Assembly (NCBI GenBank): GCA_027341705.1
Contig: DAIELO010000043.1
Coordinates: 1-8,039 of the forward strand
Origin: Caryophanales bacterium
GTDB taxonomy: Bacteria; Bacillota; Bacilli; Alicyclobacillales; SLC66
Length of the DNA stretch: 8,039 bases
Direction of reading: 5' to 3'
Under the pieces are notes generated by a model that saw only the letters and a program-made list of their open reading frames with translations, was not told where the DNA came from and made no database searches. A program made the translations under genes and the position numbers. Positions 1 to 5,874 of this stretch are shown here, piece after piece; position 1 is the stretch's first letter; each line of letters begins with the position of its first letter.

Positions 1-372
1 ATCGATCCGAACAGCATTGATACTCGCAATTCGGATCGTGACACTCACTTACGCTCTGTCGACTTTTTCAAGGTTGAGGAACAACCACATATTACCTTTG
101 AAAGCACCCATCTCGTGCATAAAGGTGACAACGAGTACGTTCTGGAAGGGAATCTTTCTATCATAGGAACTACCAAGCCGGTCGCGTTGGATTGCGAAAT
201 TCAGGGTCCCGCAAAAGATCCTTGGGGCAACGATAAAATTGGTGTCGTAGCATCCGGAAAAATTAACCGCGCGGATTTCGGTTTGATTTGGAATGCCGCT
301 CTAGAAGCCGGTGGCGTACTGGTGGGCGACGCAGTCAAGCTAGACATTGAAATGCAATTTGCCAAAAGCTAA
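1..372 (+). CDS. YceI-family protein (3' part, 5' end outside the window)
   Basis: The frame is open from base 1 to the TAA at 370-372, so 123 C-terminal residues are present and roughly the first 50 are missing; the Met at 115 is internal. The residues read like the core of the YceI lipocalin-like family: 'SIDTRNSDRDTHLRS' and 'FFKVEEQPHITFEST' near the left edge, then 'GTTKPVALD', 'GPAKDPWGNDK', 'INRADFGLIWNAALEAGG' and 'LVGDAVKLDIE'. YceI proteins are small beta-barrels that bind isoprenoid or other amphipathic molecules. Many are secreted, but Firmicute members often lack a signal peptide, and the N-terminus is not visible here. A strong terminator follows 18 bases after the stop, so this gene ends its transcript. 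The family call is secure; the ligand is unknown. Confidence 0.95.
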   Translation: MDPNSIDTRNSDRDTHLRSVDFFKVEEQPHITFESTHLVHKGDNEYVLEGNLSIIGTTKPVALDCEIQGPAKDPWGNDKIGVVASGKINRADFGLIWNAALEAGGVLVGDAVKLDIEMQFAKS

Positions 373-390
373 TTGAATCAAATGCAGATC

Positions 391-424
391 ATAGGGCGGC
401 TGACAACCGTCCTATTTCTTTTTT
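391..424 (+). terminator. Intrinsic terminator of the YceI-family gene
   Basis: ATAGGGCGG (391-399) pairs with CCGTCCTAT (407-415) over 9 bp with a single G-U wobble. The loop is seven bases, and TTTCTTTTTT (415-424) follows. This is a textbook rho-independent terminator, placed just after the YceI stop. It separates that gene from the next cluster. Confidence 0.88.
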
Positions 425-468
425 CAGTCCATATAATCAAACAACATGCAAAGTTCAATACAACGCGT

Positions 469-474
469 TATAAT
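469..474 (+). promoter_or_regulatory. Possible -10 box (TATAAT) for the small gene and PP2C gene
   Basis: A perfect TATAAT lies 27 bases before the Shine-Dalgarno site of the 64-residue ORF and downstream of the YceI terminator, where a promoter is needed. I see no good -35 at 16-18 bases spacing. A second TATAAT at 432-437, within CATATAATC, is an alternative and could also be read as a sporulation-type -10. The position is suggestive but the promoter class is unresolved. Confidence 0.3.
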
Positions 475-513
475 TGATGGGATCTATGATCTATAAGAAT
501 GGGAGAGATTATT

Positions 514-708
514 ATGCCAAGAGCAGAAAACCGCAAGCGTCAACCCAACTCACATGGAAATGTGCCAAGCAGTGGTAAACGCAATAAGTCAAATGAGATC
601 GCGAGTGGGACAGAGCACCAAACCGCGTTAGATAAAAAGCAACAGTTGGTAGAGAAGATGCGTAAACTTCAATCTGCACAAAAATCACCTGTAAAAGATT
701 TAGAATAA
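514..708 (+). CDS. Small basic hydrophilic protein, function unknown
   Basis: I do not recognise this 64-residue protein. The start at 514 is chosen because GGGAGAG (501-507) sits six bases before it; an in-frame ATG at 499 would place that ribosome site inside the gene. The protein begins MPRAENRKRQ and is rich in Lys, Arg, Asn, Gln and Ser, with no Cys, Trp, Phe or Tyr and no membrane segment. Residues ~1-40 look disordered, and ~43-57 (LDKKQQLVEKMRKLQ) could form a short amphipathic helix. Composition recalls small spore-associated or nucleic-acid-binding proteins of Bacilli, but there is no motif to prove that. It lies after a terminator and 23 bases before the PP2C gene, so the two may be co-transcribed. 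Confidence 0.6.
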   Translation: MPRAENRKRQPNSHGNVPSSGKRNKSNEIASGTEHQTALDKKQQLVEKMRKLQSAQKSPVKDLE

Positions 709-731
709 CTAGTCCAATACTGACATAAGGG

Positions 732-3317
732 ATGGCATTGGTATTGACTGATAAATCGATAATAACTAAGGGATTGGTCTCTCTCTCTGCCGTTCGATCC
801 TCTGTTTCCTTACCTCATCAACGTTACTTTGCCAAACACGATCGTCGAATTTTGCGCATGACGAATGGTGTTTTTTACCTATTTTTCATTATTTTTTTGA
901 TACTTGCCCTGAACCAAGGCATCACCTTATACCATCAAACAAAGGTGAAACTGCAATCCCAAGCTTCAATGACCGCATTTCGCACAGCGCTTCAAATTCG
1001 TTCACTAGCGGATCAGCGGTATGATGATTTAGTTTTTTTGCAAAGCCTCTTATTTTCCTATGCTTCCGACCATTTACGCCCCACCTCCAAGTTACAAACC
1101 ATATTTACTGCATTTCAGCATTCCCACCCTGGCATTACCTCCGTGGATATTGAAGATCCGTCAGGGCAACACATCATTTGGTCAAGTCAGAAATTATCTT
1201 CATCACCGATTCCTTTGCCAAATTCTTTTACGCAGATACTAGGTCGTCCACAGGAACTTATTGGTGTTCCCACCTATGCCACAAGCCTACATCAGTGGGT
1301 GATCCCGATGAAAATTCGAGTAATCGATACACATCATCATGTACTTGGGTATATTAGTACACCTTTTCAAGTCTCCAATTTCTCACAAGTAAACATACCA
1401 CCCAATATGATGGTCACGCTTTGGGATGCACAACGACACACGATCATCTCCCAATGGAATCATGGGAAGTGGACTACTCCCACTTCCTCGGTAGGCTCCG
1501 CAGAATCGCCACTCCCTTCTTCTCATACGGACACATCGACAACGATCAATGATCTCCCGTGGCAACTTCATATTCAATGGACGACTAGAGCAGTGCAACA
1601 AGCCTTTTGGCAATCAGAAAGCAATCTGATTTCTCCTATTTTTTCTATTTTTATGTTAATTTTTCTCATTGATTTTATCACTCAGCTTTTACTGCGACGT
1701 CTATTGCGCCAACGTTTCTATCAGCAAGCGATTTTATTGATTCAGCAAAAAGCGTTTTCAGTTTCGTCCTCCCTCGCGCTATACCAAACGGTGGTAGAGA
1801 CATTAGCAAACATGACCGATGGCATGCTGATCTACATCCAGCAGGGAGAGACAGAAGACCCTCATGCCCAAATCCTTGCTATCCAACAAAACACACGACT
1901 CACAAACCACCCCCTCCCTGTTGCCTCACTTACTTCCCCTGCGCTTTTGCAACAGACCATAAGCCAACAGGGAGTTCCTTGGTCGCATCCGATGACGGAG
2001 CAAGCGATCTTTTTTCATGATCAGGAGGCTGGATTACAACTGGTGGTGAAAAGTGAAGAACGCTTTTATTTTTCAAAAGAAATCATAAGTTTACTGACTG
2101 ACCTGACCTATACGCTTCAAAACATTTTAAAGCGATGGGAAGCCATCCGATTGCAAGAAGTTTCCAAACAGCAATTAGCCATGGAAGCTAAAATACGTTT
2201 TAATCTGATCAACAATATCGGCATTGGCATTTTCCTATCGTCCCTTGACCGCGTTATTCTTCGTGCGAATCACAGGATTACTGAACTGTTCGGCTATGAG
2301 GAGTACGAATTAATCGGTCAAAGTTTTCGCATCATTTATAGCAGTGAGGAACGCTTCCAGCATTTTGGATCGTATTACCATTTATTGTGCGATGCCACTC
2401 AGGGAATCATCCATCAGGAATATACGTTTCAACGAAAAGATAACACGATATTTACGGGAGAAATTTATGGCACTTTACTCGATCGTGACGATCCCTCCCA
2501 AGGTTTGATCTGGACGATTCAAGATATTACAGAAAAAATAACATTACAAAGTGAACTGCAGACACATCATGAACGCATGCAAAGTGAACTGGAACATGCT
2601 GCCACCTTGCAAAAAGCATTTTTGCCTCATCATTTACCTAAAGTATCGGGAGTTGCGATGGCGTGGGAGTATATCCCTAGTAGTTTTCTTGCTGGCGATA
2701 TGATCAATGTCATTCTGTTGGATAATCAACACCTTGGCTTTTACGTTCTCGATGTGATGGGGCACGGTGTCTCTGCTGCATTAAATGCCATTGCGATTAA
2801 TTATTTTATTCGACCTTCTGAAAATGAAAATGAACGTATGCAATCATATCATCCTGGCGAGTTACTGACGTCTATGAATGAGCGATTCGGAGATTTTCTC
2901 GTCACCGAATCTTATTTTACCCTCTTTTATGCCGTGCTTGACCTTGCCACTTTACGATTAACCTATGCCAGAGGCGGACATCCCGCGCCTATTTTCCTAC
3001 ATGATAATGGTGAAATTGACTATTTGGAGGAGGGAGATATGCCACTGGGAATTATGAGAGGGGTGACGTACCAATCGTTTGATTTACAAATGCAACTAGG
3101 GGATAAGCTGATGCTTTATTCCGATGGATTAACGGACGTGTTCAATGAAAAAGGAGAACAATTTTCATCACGACGCATCGCAAAAGAGATGGTCACCCAC
3201 CACGCGCTTAGCATCCATCCTTTAACCCACCACATCCTATCAACAATCGAAACCTTTACAGGCAAGAAACGGTGGAATGATGATGTCTCCTTAATGGGCT
3301 TGGAGATCACCCTGTGA
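732..3317 (+). CDS. Membrane sensor serine phosphatase: external domain, GAF-like, PAS, PP2C (RsbU/SpoIIE class)
   Basis: An 861-codon two-pass membrane protein. Residues ~1-42 are cytoplasmic and basic. A first membrane helix spans ~46-67, an external sensor region ~68-298, and a second helix ~299-321. A GAF-like region covers ~335-465, a PAS domain ~484-602 (NNIGIGIFLSS ... GYEEYELIGQSF ... WTIQDIT), and a helical linker ~603-625. The C-terminus (~626-861) is a PP2C phosphatase of the RsbU/SpoIIE type, with LQKAFLPHHLP, LAGDMINV (D656), DVMGHGVSAAL (D674), GGHPAPIF, YSDGLTD (D798) and NDDVSLMG (D850/D851). The metal-binding aspartates are all present, so it is probably active. Family members dephosphorylate anti-sigma-factor antagonists (STAS proteins) and so free sigma factors; no STAS or anti-sigma gene is visible here, so the target is unknown. 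Start choice is unsure: AAGGG (727-731) abuts the ATG at 732 but is six bases before an in-frame TTG at 738. It is not SpoIIE itself, which has about ten membrane helices. Confidence 0.95.
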   Translation: MALVLTDKSIITKGLVSLSAVRSSVSLPHQRYFAKHDRRILRMTNGVFYLFFIIFLILALNQGITLYHQTKVKLQSQASMTAFRTALQIRSLADQRYDDLVFLQSLLFSYASDHLRPTSKLQTIFTAFQHSHPGITSVDIEDPSGQHIIWSSQKLSSSPIPLPNSFTQILGRPQELIGVPTYATSLHQWVIPMKIRVIDTHHHVLGYISTPFQVSNFSQVNIPPNMMVTLWDAQRHTIISQWNHGKWTTPTSSVGSAESPLPSSHTDTSTTINDLPWQLHIQWTTRAVQQAFWQSESNLISPIFSIFMLIFLIDFITQLLLRRLLRQRFYQQAILLIQQKAFSVSSSLALYQTVVETLANMTDGMLIYIQQGETEDPHAQILAIQQNTRLTNHPLPVASLTSPALLQQTISQQGVPWSHPMTEQAIFFHDQEAGLQLVVKSEERFYFSKEIISLLTDLTYTLQNILKRWEAIRLQEVSKQQLAMEAKIRFNLINNIGIGIFLSSLDRVILRANHRITELFGYEEYELIGQSFRIIYSSEERFQHFGSYYHLLCDATQGIIHQEYTFQRKDNTIFTGEIYGTLLDRDDPSQGLIWTIQDITEKITLQSELQTHHERMQSELEHAATLQKAFLPHHLPKVSGVAMAWEYIPSSFLAGDMINVILLDNQHLGFYVLDVMGHGVSAALNAIAINYFIRPSENENERMQSYHPGELLTSMNERFGDFLVTESYFTLFYAVLDLATLRLTYARGGHPAPIFLHDNGEIDYLEEGDMPLGIMRGVTYQSFDLQMQLGDKLMLYSDGLTDVFNEKGEQFSSRRIAKEMVTHHALSIHPLTHHILSTIETFTGKKRWNDDVSLMGLEITL

Positions 3318-3390
3318 TTGTCACGTCACAGAAAATTCGATTGATTCAATTTCATCTGGTAATCCTGCATGTTTTAGCGTATGATAAATG

Positions 3391-3418
3391 TTGACAAATA
3401 TTTATACAAAAATAAAAC
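3391..3418 (+). promoter_or_regulatory. Probable sigma-A promoter of the riboswitch-controlled transcript
   Basis: A perfect -35 TTGACA (3391-3396) is followed after 16 bases by TAAAAC (3413-3418), a 4/6 match to TATAAT. The region is AT-rich. Transcription would start near 3425, at the very beginning of the aptamer, so either the riboswitch 5' arm is short or a slightly different -10 is used. The -35 is convincing; the -10 is weak. Confidence 0.45.
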
Positions 3419-3499
3419 GATAAAGGTAAACTTGCCGAAAGGTAAGGACACAAAGCCGCAGGTCTAAAGCGACATGCTATGACAGCTGGGTTGCCGTAA
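3419..3499 (+). ncRNA. Cyclic-di-GMP-I riboswitch (GEMM-I aptamer)
   Basis: The conserved GEMM-I elements occur in order. AGGTAAAC (3424-3431) begins the core. P2 is CTTGCC-GAAA-GGTAAG (3431-3446) with its GNRA-type tetraloop. GGACACAAAGCC (3446-3457) is the conserved joining strand. The tetraloop-receptor side is GGTCTAAAGC (3461-3470), P3 is closed by AGC/GCT, and GGGTTGCCG (3488-3496) is the 3' strand. As I recall the Vc2 numbering, the base equal to G20 is still G here, which fits c-di-GMP rather than the cGAMP-binding variants with A20. The aptamer lies ~75 bases before the ATG at 3573 of a small unknown gene on the same strand. It senses the second messenger that usually controls the motile/sessile switch. 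Confidence 0.93.
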
Positions 3500-3541
3500 A
3501 AATAGTGACAAGCATGATATATATGTTACGGTGCCTTTCTT
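3488..3541 (+). promoter_or_regulatory. Candidate expression platform: hairpin competing with the riboswitch 3' strand
   Basis: CCGTAA (3494-3499) is exactly complementary to TTACGG (3526-3531), and GG (3489-3490) can add pairs with CC (3534-3535) across a small internal loop. A T-rich run, TTTCTT (3536-3541), follows. CCG at 3494-3496 also belongs to the aptamer's conserved 3' strand, so the two folds exclude each other. If the late hairpin terminates transcription, ligand binding would prevent it and turn the gene ON. The T-run is interrupted, so termination may be weak. This is inferred from pairing only. Confidence 0.45.
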
Positions 3542-3562
3542 CGTTAATAAGAGAGGATATGA

Positions 3563-3586
3563 ATGCACTCCGATGGAATACAGTAG
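3563..3586 (+). CDS. Possible seven-codon leader ORF (MHSDGIQ)
   Basis: The strongest ribosome site in the riboswitch leader, AAGAGAGGA (3549-3557), is five bases before this ATG, which is out of frame with the following gene. The ORF reads MHSDGIQ and stops with TAG at 3584-3586. One base later an in-frame ATG (3588) of the downstream protein begins. This geometry suits translational coupling. The alternative is that the ribosome site serves the ATG at 3573 at an unusually long spacing of 15 bases and the short ORF is chance. Confidence 0.3.
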   Translation: MHSDGIQ

Positions 3587-3854
3587 CATGGAATTATATA
3601 AGTTGATTACAAATTTAGCTCATCGACAATCATATACTGAGCTGGAACAACTGTTAAACACGAATAAACACAATATCACGATCACCATGCTTAACGAACT
3701 TTTTGAATTGCCTTTACATGAATCGATTGTCAGCGAACACCCTGATTTGTATAGCACCATTGTAGAAGTAGCGGATTTAAATAAAGCGCACCTAACGTTA
3801 AGGCACACGATTCAAGTGGCCTCCATTAAGATGGCTATCGAAAAATCGGAATGA
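3573..3854 (+). CDS. c-di-GMP riboswitch-controlled small protein, function unknown
   Basis: A 93-residue soluble protein that I do not recognise. It begins MEYSSMELYKLITNLAHRQ and is mostly predicted helix, with amphipathic segments at ~6-24 and ~36-50 and a helical C-terminus ending MAIEKSE. It has no Cys, no membrane segment and no catalytic motif that I can see. Size and helicity would suit a small adaptor or regulator, but that is a guess. It is the only gene downstream of the c-di-GMP-I riboswitch on this strand before the convergent gene, so its expression should follow c-di-GMP levels. The start is uncertain: GTG 3531 has no ribosome site and overlaps the switching hairpin, ATG 3573 has GAGAGGA 15 bases upstream, and ATG 3588 would be coupled to the leader ORF. 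Confidence 0.75.
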   Translation: MEYSSMELYKLITNLAHRQSYTELEQLLNTNKHNITITMLNELFELPLHESIVSEHPDLYSTIVEVADLNKAHLTLRHTIQVASIKMAIEKSE

Positions 3855-3890
3855 ATGTGTGGAGAGCATGACACCGTAGTTTACAAGATT

Positions 3891-3918
3891 CCTGCCAGAA
3901 TGTCTACATTGTGGCAGG
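3891..3918. terminator. Long hairpin at the convergent gene junction, possible two-way terminator
   Basis: CCTGCCA (3891-3897) pairs perfectly with TGGCAGG (3912-3918). Inside, AATG (3899-3902) pairs with CATT (3907-3910) around a four-base loop, giving 7 bp, one G-G mismatch and 4 bp. It covers the stop codon of the membrane protein on the minus strand (3904-3906) and lies 37 bases after the stop of the plus-strand gene. Neither side has a strong T-run, so it may act mainly as an RNA 3'-end stabiliser or a weak terminator. Confidence 0.45.
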
Positions 3919-5424
3919 CAATCGCCTCCGCACATACACGGTGGCGTATTGGTCGTGAAATGCTAGCCTCCATACAGAAGGCAACAGTTTTACTTCGTTA
4001 TCCACGAGCGAACCATTACGTACGAGAATGTACCGCATCTTCCCGTACCCCCATGCCTTGGTAAGTGGCAATTGTCCTGAATCTACCTTCATTACGTTCA
4101 TCGTCAAATTCGGTTCAGTTTTTGGAGAAATAACGCCTGCCCACACGTCTTGCTGGCTCTCCAAATAATTCTGATCACCCCATAGCGTCAGTTCATCCGA
4201 ATATTGCATCGGCTCGTAACCAATGTAGTCCAAAGTATTCGCATGTTTCACCACGTATTGCAGGGCTGTATTATCCACCACTACAGCATCTTGAAACGCA
4301 TGAACGTTCGGATGTATCCAGGGATACAGAATGAGCAATGCCGCTGTTCCTACTGTCATCAGCCAACCAGTCAAGCGACTCGTGTTTGCATACCACAGCC
4401 GATCCCATGCTGCGATGTTACGTAACCTTGTCGCCCACGATGGCAGCCAGTCTTCCGCACGAAATGCCGAAAAAAACCATAAAATCCACAATGTATAAAA
4501 TGGTAAATTGCGAACTGAATGTAAGGCGAATAATCCCAAGAAGACGAGTACCACTCGATCCACGTTCTTCATCGTTCGCCACACCAACACACCCGCACCC
4601 GCCAGAACGATCATGATAGGGACACTAGAACCAGCAAAGCCCATCGGCATGACTTCGGTGATGTAACGATCGTAGGGCACCGATTGCCACAAAAACGGGT
4701 AAAGCAAATTGTACAAATGATTCGGCATGACCGCCACAATTTCCATCATCGTCACCGGCACGACCCACAATGACCGATATGACCGTGATACCACCATATC
4801 GATCACGAACAGCGGATAGAATAAGGCAAATCCGCCGTGCATCGACGCCCACAACGGCATAACCAGCAACCAGATCCATTGACTTTTCAACACGTGGACC
4901 GCGCGATGTACTTGCGTCAACGAATCCGATTTATCCCGCATTTGACGCCACCACAGGTAGAACACGAAAAAGAGATAGCTAAACATCTGCGGGCGATCCA
5001 CCAAAAAGTTGGACATGCCTGCCATGAACACGATCAAGGCGAACAATAGTGTGATCGTGGAACCATTCTTTTTTGTAAGCCAATAGGTCAGGAACATGCC
5101 ACTCCACAAGGCAAGTTGCACCAATGCCACTAAACCCGTCCAGCCTGTGTTGGCATAGAGAACGTACAATAAACCGTCTGTCAGCCATTCCGGCCCGGTC
5201 GACTGATACGGATGATTCACTACCCAAGAACTGGTCAACCGATAGTGAAACCCTTGCGTCAGTAAGTACCATCCGTTGCGAATCGCCCAACCAGTGTCAT
5301 CGTTGATCGTATTCGCGTGGAAGGCGCTGACGACACTCACAGCGATTATGACCACCATCAAAAAAAGCAATACCGCGTAGATGGCGTAGGCTTTCCTTTT
5401 GGCTGATTTTTCTACATCAGGCAT
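3904..5424 (-). CDS. Polytopic membrane protein of the GT-C-like (glycosyltransferase 39-type) class
   Basis: A 506-residue integral membrane protein. The start at 5424 has an excellent ribosome site, AAAAGGAGA (5431-5439). After a basic N-terminus, a helix at ~13-34 leads to NDDTGWAIRNG (41-51) and GPEWLTDGLLYVLY (77-90). This matches the family layout in which an acidic pair and 'W-R-G' in the first external loop precede '(H/P)EWL'. Later family marks are VDRPQMFSYLF (142-152), LWASMHGGFAL (191-201), MPNHLYNLLYPF (233-244) and RNLPFYTLW (305-313). About nine or ten membrane helices end near 370. Residues ~371-506 form a soluble, probably external domain ending WRLAFHDQYATVYVRR. GT-C enzymes transfer sugars from lipid-linked donors on the outer face of the membrane. 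I infer such a role from the D42/D43 loop and layout, but no substrate is indicated. A small ORF lies 60 bases upstream on the same strand, probably in the same operon. Confidence 0.88.
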   Translation of the reverse strand: MPDVEKSAKRKAYAIYAVLLFLMVVIIAVSVVSAFHANTINDDTGWAIRNGWYLLTQGFHYRLTSSWVVNHPYQSTGPEWLTDGLLYVLYANTGWTGLVALVQLALWSGMFLTYWLTKKNGSTITLLFALIVFMAGMSNFLVDRPQMFSYLFFVFYLWWRQMRDKSDSLTQVHRAVHVLKSQWIWLLVMPLWASMHGGFALFYPLFVIDMVVSRSYRSLWVVPVTMMEIVAVMPNHLYNLLYPFLWQSVPYDRYITEVMPMGFAGSSVPIMIVLAGAGVLVWRTMKNVDRVVLVFLGLFALHSVRNLPFYTLWILWFFSAFRAEDWLPSWATRLRNIAAWDRLWYANTSRLTGWLMTVGTAALLILYPWIHPNVHAFQDAVVVDNTALQYVVKHANTLDYIGYEPMQYSDELTLWGDQNYLESQQDVWAGVISPKTEPNLTMNVMKVDSGQLPLTKAWGYGKMRYILVRNGSLVDNEVKLLPSVWRLAFHDQYATVYVRRRLPATM

Positions 5425-5484
5425 GGGTCGTCTCCTTTTGTAATTTACTTTGCGACGACCGCTCCATATTATTCGTTAACTGAT

Positions 5485-5658
5485 TCATGCATACAAATCC
5501 AGCAACGTTGGCGCTTGACCGTGCATGATGTTATTGCCAGACGCCACCACGTAATTTTGCTCTTTTTGCCCCGCTTGCGCTGACACTTGTTGCAAATATT
5601 CGCGAATGAGTTGGGCTACGGATACCGTTTGCGGCGGTATCCCCAATTGCAGATCCAT
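5485..5658 (-). CDS. Small protein of unknown function, likely co-transcribed with the membrane protein
   Basis: A 57-codon ORF read from ATG 5658, beginning MDLQLGIPPQTVSVAQ and ending PTLLDLYA with TGA. GGTGAG (5663-5668) lies four bases before the ATG. GTG codons at 5667, 5670 and 5676 are in-frame alternatives but have no better ribosome site. The frame is open back to a TAG near 5719-5721. Residues ~14-25 (SVAQLIREYLQQ) look like an amphipathic helix; there is no signal peptide or membrane helix. I do not recognise the family. It lies just downstream of a good sigma-A-like promoter and 60 bases before the membrane protein, so a short operon is likely. It could also be the tail of a decayed larger gene, given the MBL-like fragment immediately upstream. 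Confidence 0.5.
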   Translation of the reverse strand: MDLQLGIPPQTVSVAQLIREYLQQVSAQAGQKEQNYVVASGNNIMHGQAPTLLDLYA

Positions 5659-5711
5659 GTCACTCACCACGCTCACTTTTTCTGTACATTCGCCGCGATT
5701 TGCTAATCCGC

Positions 5712-5731
5712 GAACATTCTAGTTCAAGAAT
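5712..5731. promoter_or_regulatory. Overlapping inverted repeats at the -10 and start site
   Basis: GAAC (5712-5715) and GTTC (5722-5725) form an inverted repeat with a six-base centre. ATTCT (5716-5720) and AGAAT (5727-5731) form a second one, also with six bases between. Both lie across the -10 box and expected start site of the minus-strand promoter at 5727-5755, where a repressor would act. The spacing is not that of the LexA/DinR box (four bases), so no regulator is named. Confidence 0.25.
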
Positions 5732-5755
5732 ACCCCAATCTACTCGCGCTTTCAA
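5727..5755 (-). promoter_or_regulatory. Sigma-A-like promoter, TTGAAA-17-TATTCT
   Basis: Read on the minus strand, TTGAAA (5755-5750) is followed after exactly 17 bases by TATTCT (5732-5727). Transcription would start near 5720 and run into the small unknown ORF and the 506-residue membrane protein. The -35 overlaps the stop codon of the MBL-like fragment upstream. Confidence 0.6.
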
Positions 5756-5844
5756 CGCATACAATTAGGTAAAAATCGGACGAATAATGATAAGTTTCGG
5801 GATGCAAACCATAGTGTGGCGTGGCGGATTAGTTGAAGTCTCAT
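5752..5844 (-). pseudogene. N-terminal remnant of an MBL-fold metallo-hydrolase gene (UlaG/RomA-like)
   Basis: A 30-codon ORF starts with ATG 5844, preceded by AGGTGA (~5853-5858) at about eight bases, and reads MRLQLIRHATLWFASRNLSLFV before a few unrelated residues and TGA. The first ~22 residues resemble the opening beta strands of small MBL-fold hydrolases of the UlaG-like group, which typically begin with M-x-L-x-L-I-R-H-A-T-L and continue F-L-V-D-P-M. Here the expected D-P-M and the later HxHxDH metal motif are absent in every frame downstream. The most likely reading is a gene whose body was deleted, leaving the ribosome site and start. It lies 30 bases after the HD-domain gene and may once have been in its operon. 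A functional short peptide is the less likely alternative. Confidence 0.5.
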
Positions 5845-5874
5845 TGAACATATCACCTATATTCTAGAATTTAA

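Noticed and set aside
732..3317. SpoIIE, the sporulation phosphatase
   Set aside because: It has only two membrane helices plus GAF-like and PAS domains instead of SpoIIE's roughly ten helices and central FtsZ-binding region.
3312..3331. Terminator of the PP2C gene (CTGTGA/TCACAG hairpin at its stop codon)
   Set aside because: The 6-bp stem is followed by AAAATTCG, not a T-run, so intrinsic termination is unlikely.
3419..3499. cGAMP-binding variant of the GEMM riboswitch
   Set aside because: The base I align with Vc2 G20 is G, as expected for c-di-GMP; the variants carry A there. The alignment is by eye.
3855..4064. A 69-codon plus-strand ORF after the small gene
   Set aside because: Most of it lies opposite the well-supported membrane protein gene, it has no ribosome site, and its translation looks like antisense noise.
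4625..5306. Several ORFs of 70-103 codons on both strands
   Set aside because: All are out-of-frame shadows of the 506-residue membrane protein, whose family motifs and ribosome site fix the true frame.
5712..5725. LexA/DinR-like SOS box (CGAAC ... GTTC)
   Set aside because: The Gram-positive box needs four bases between GAAC and GTTC; here there are six.
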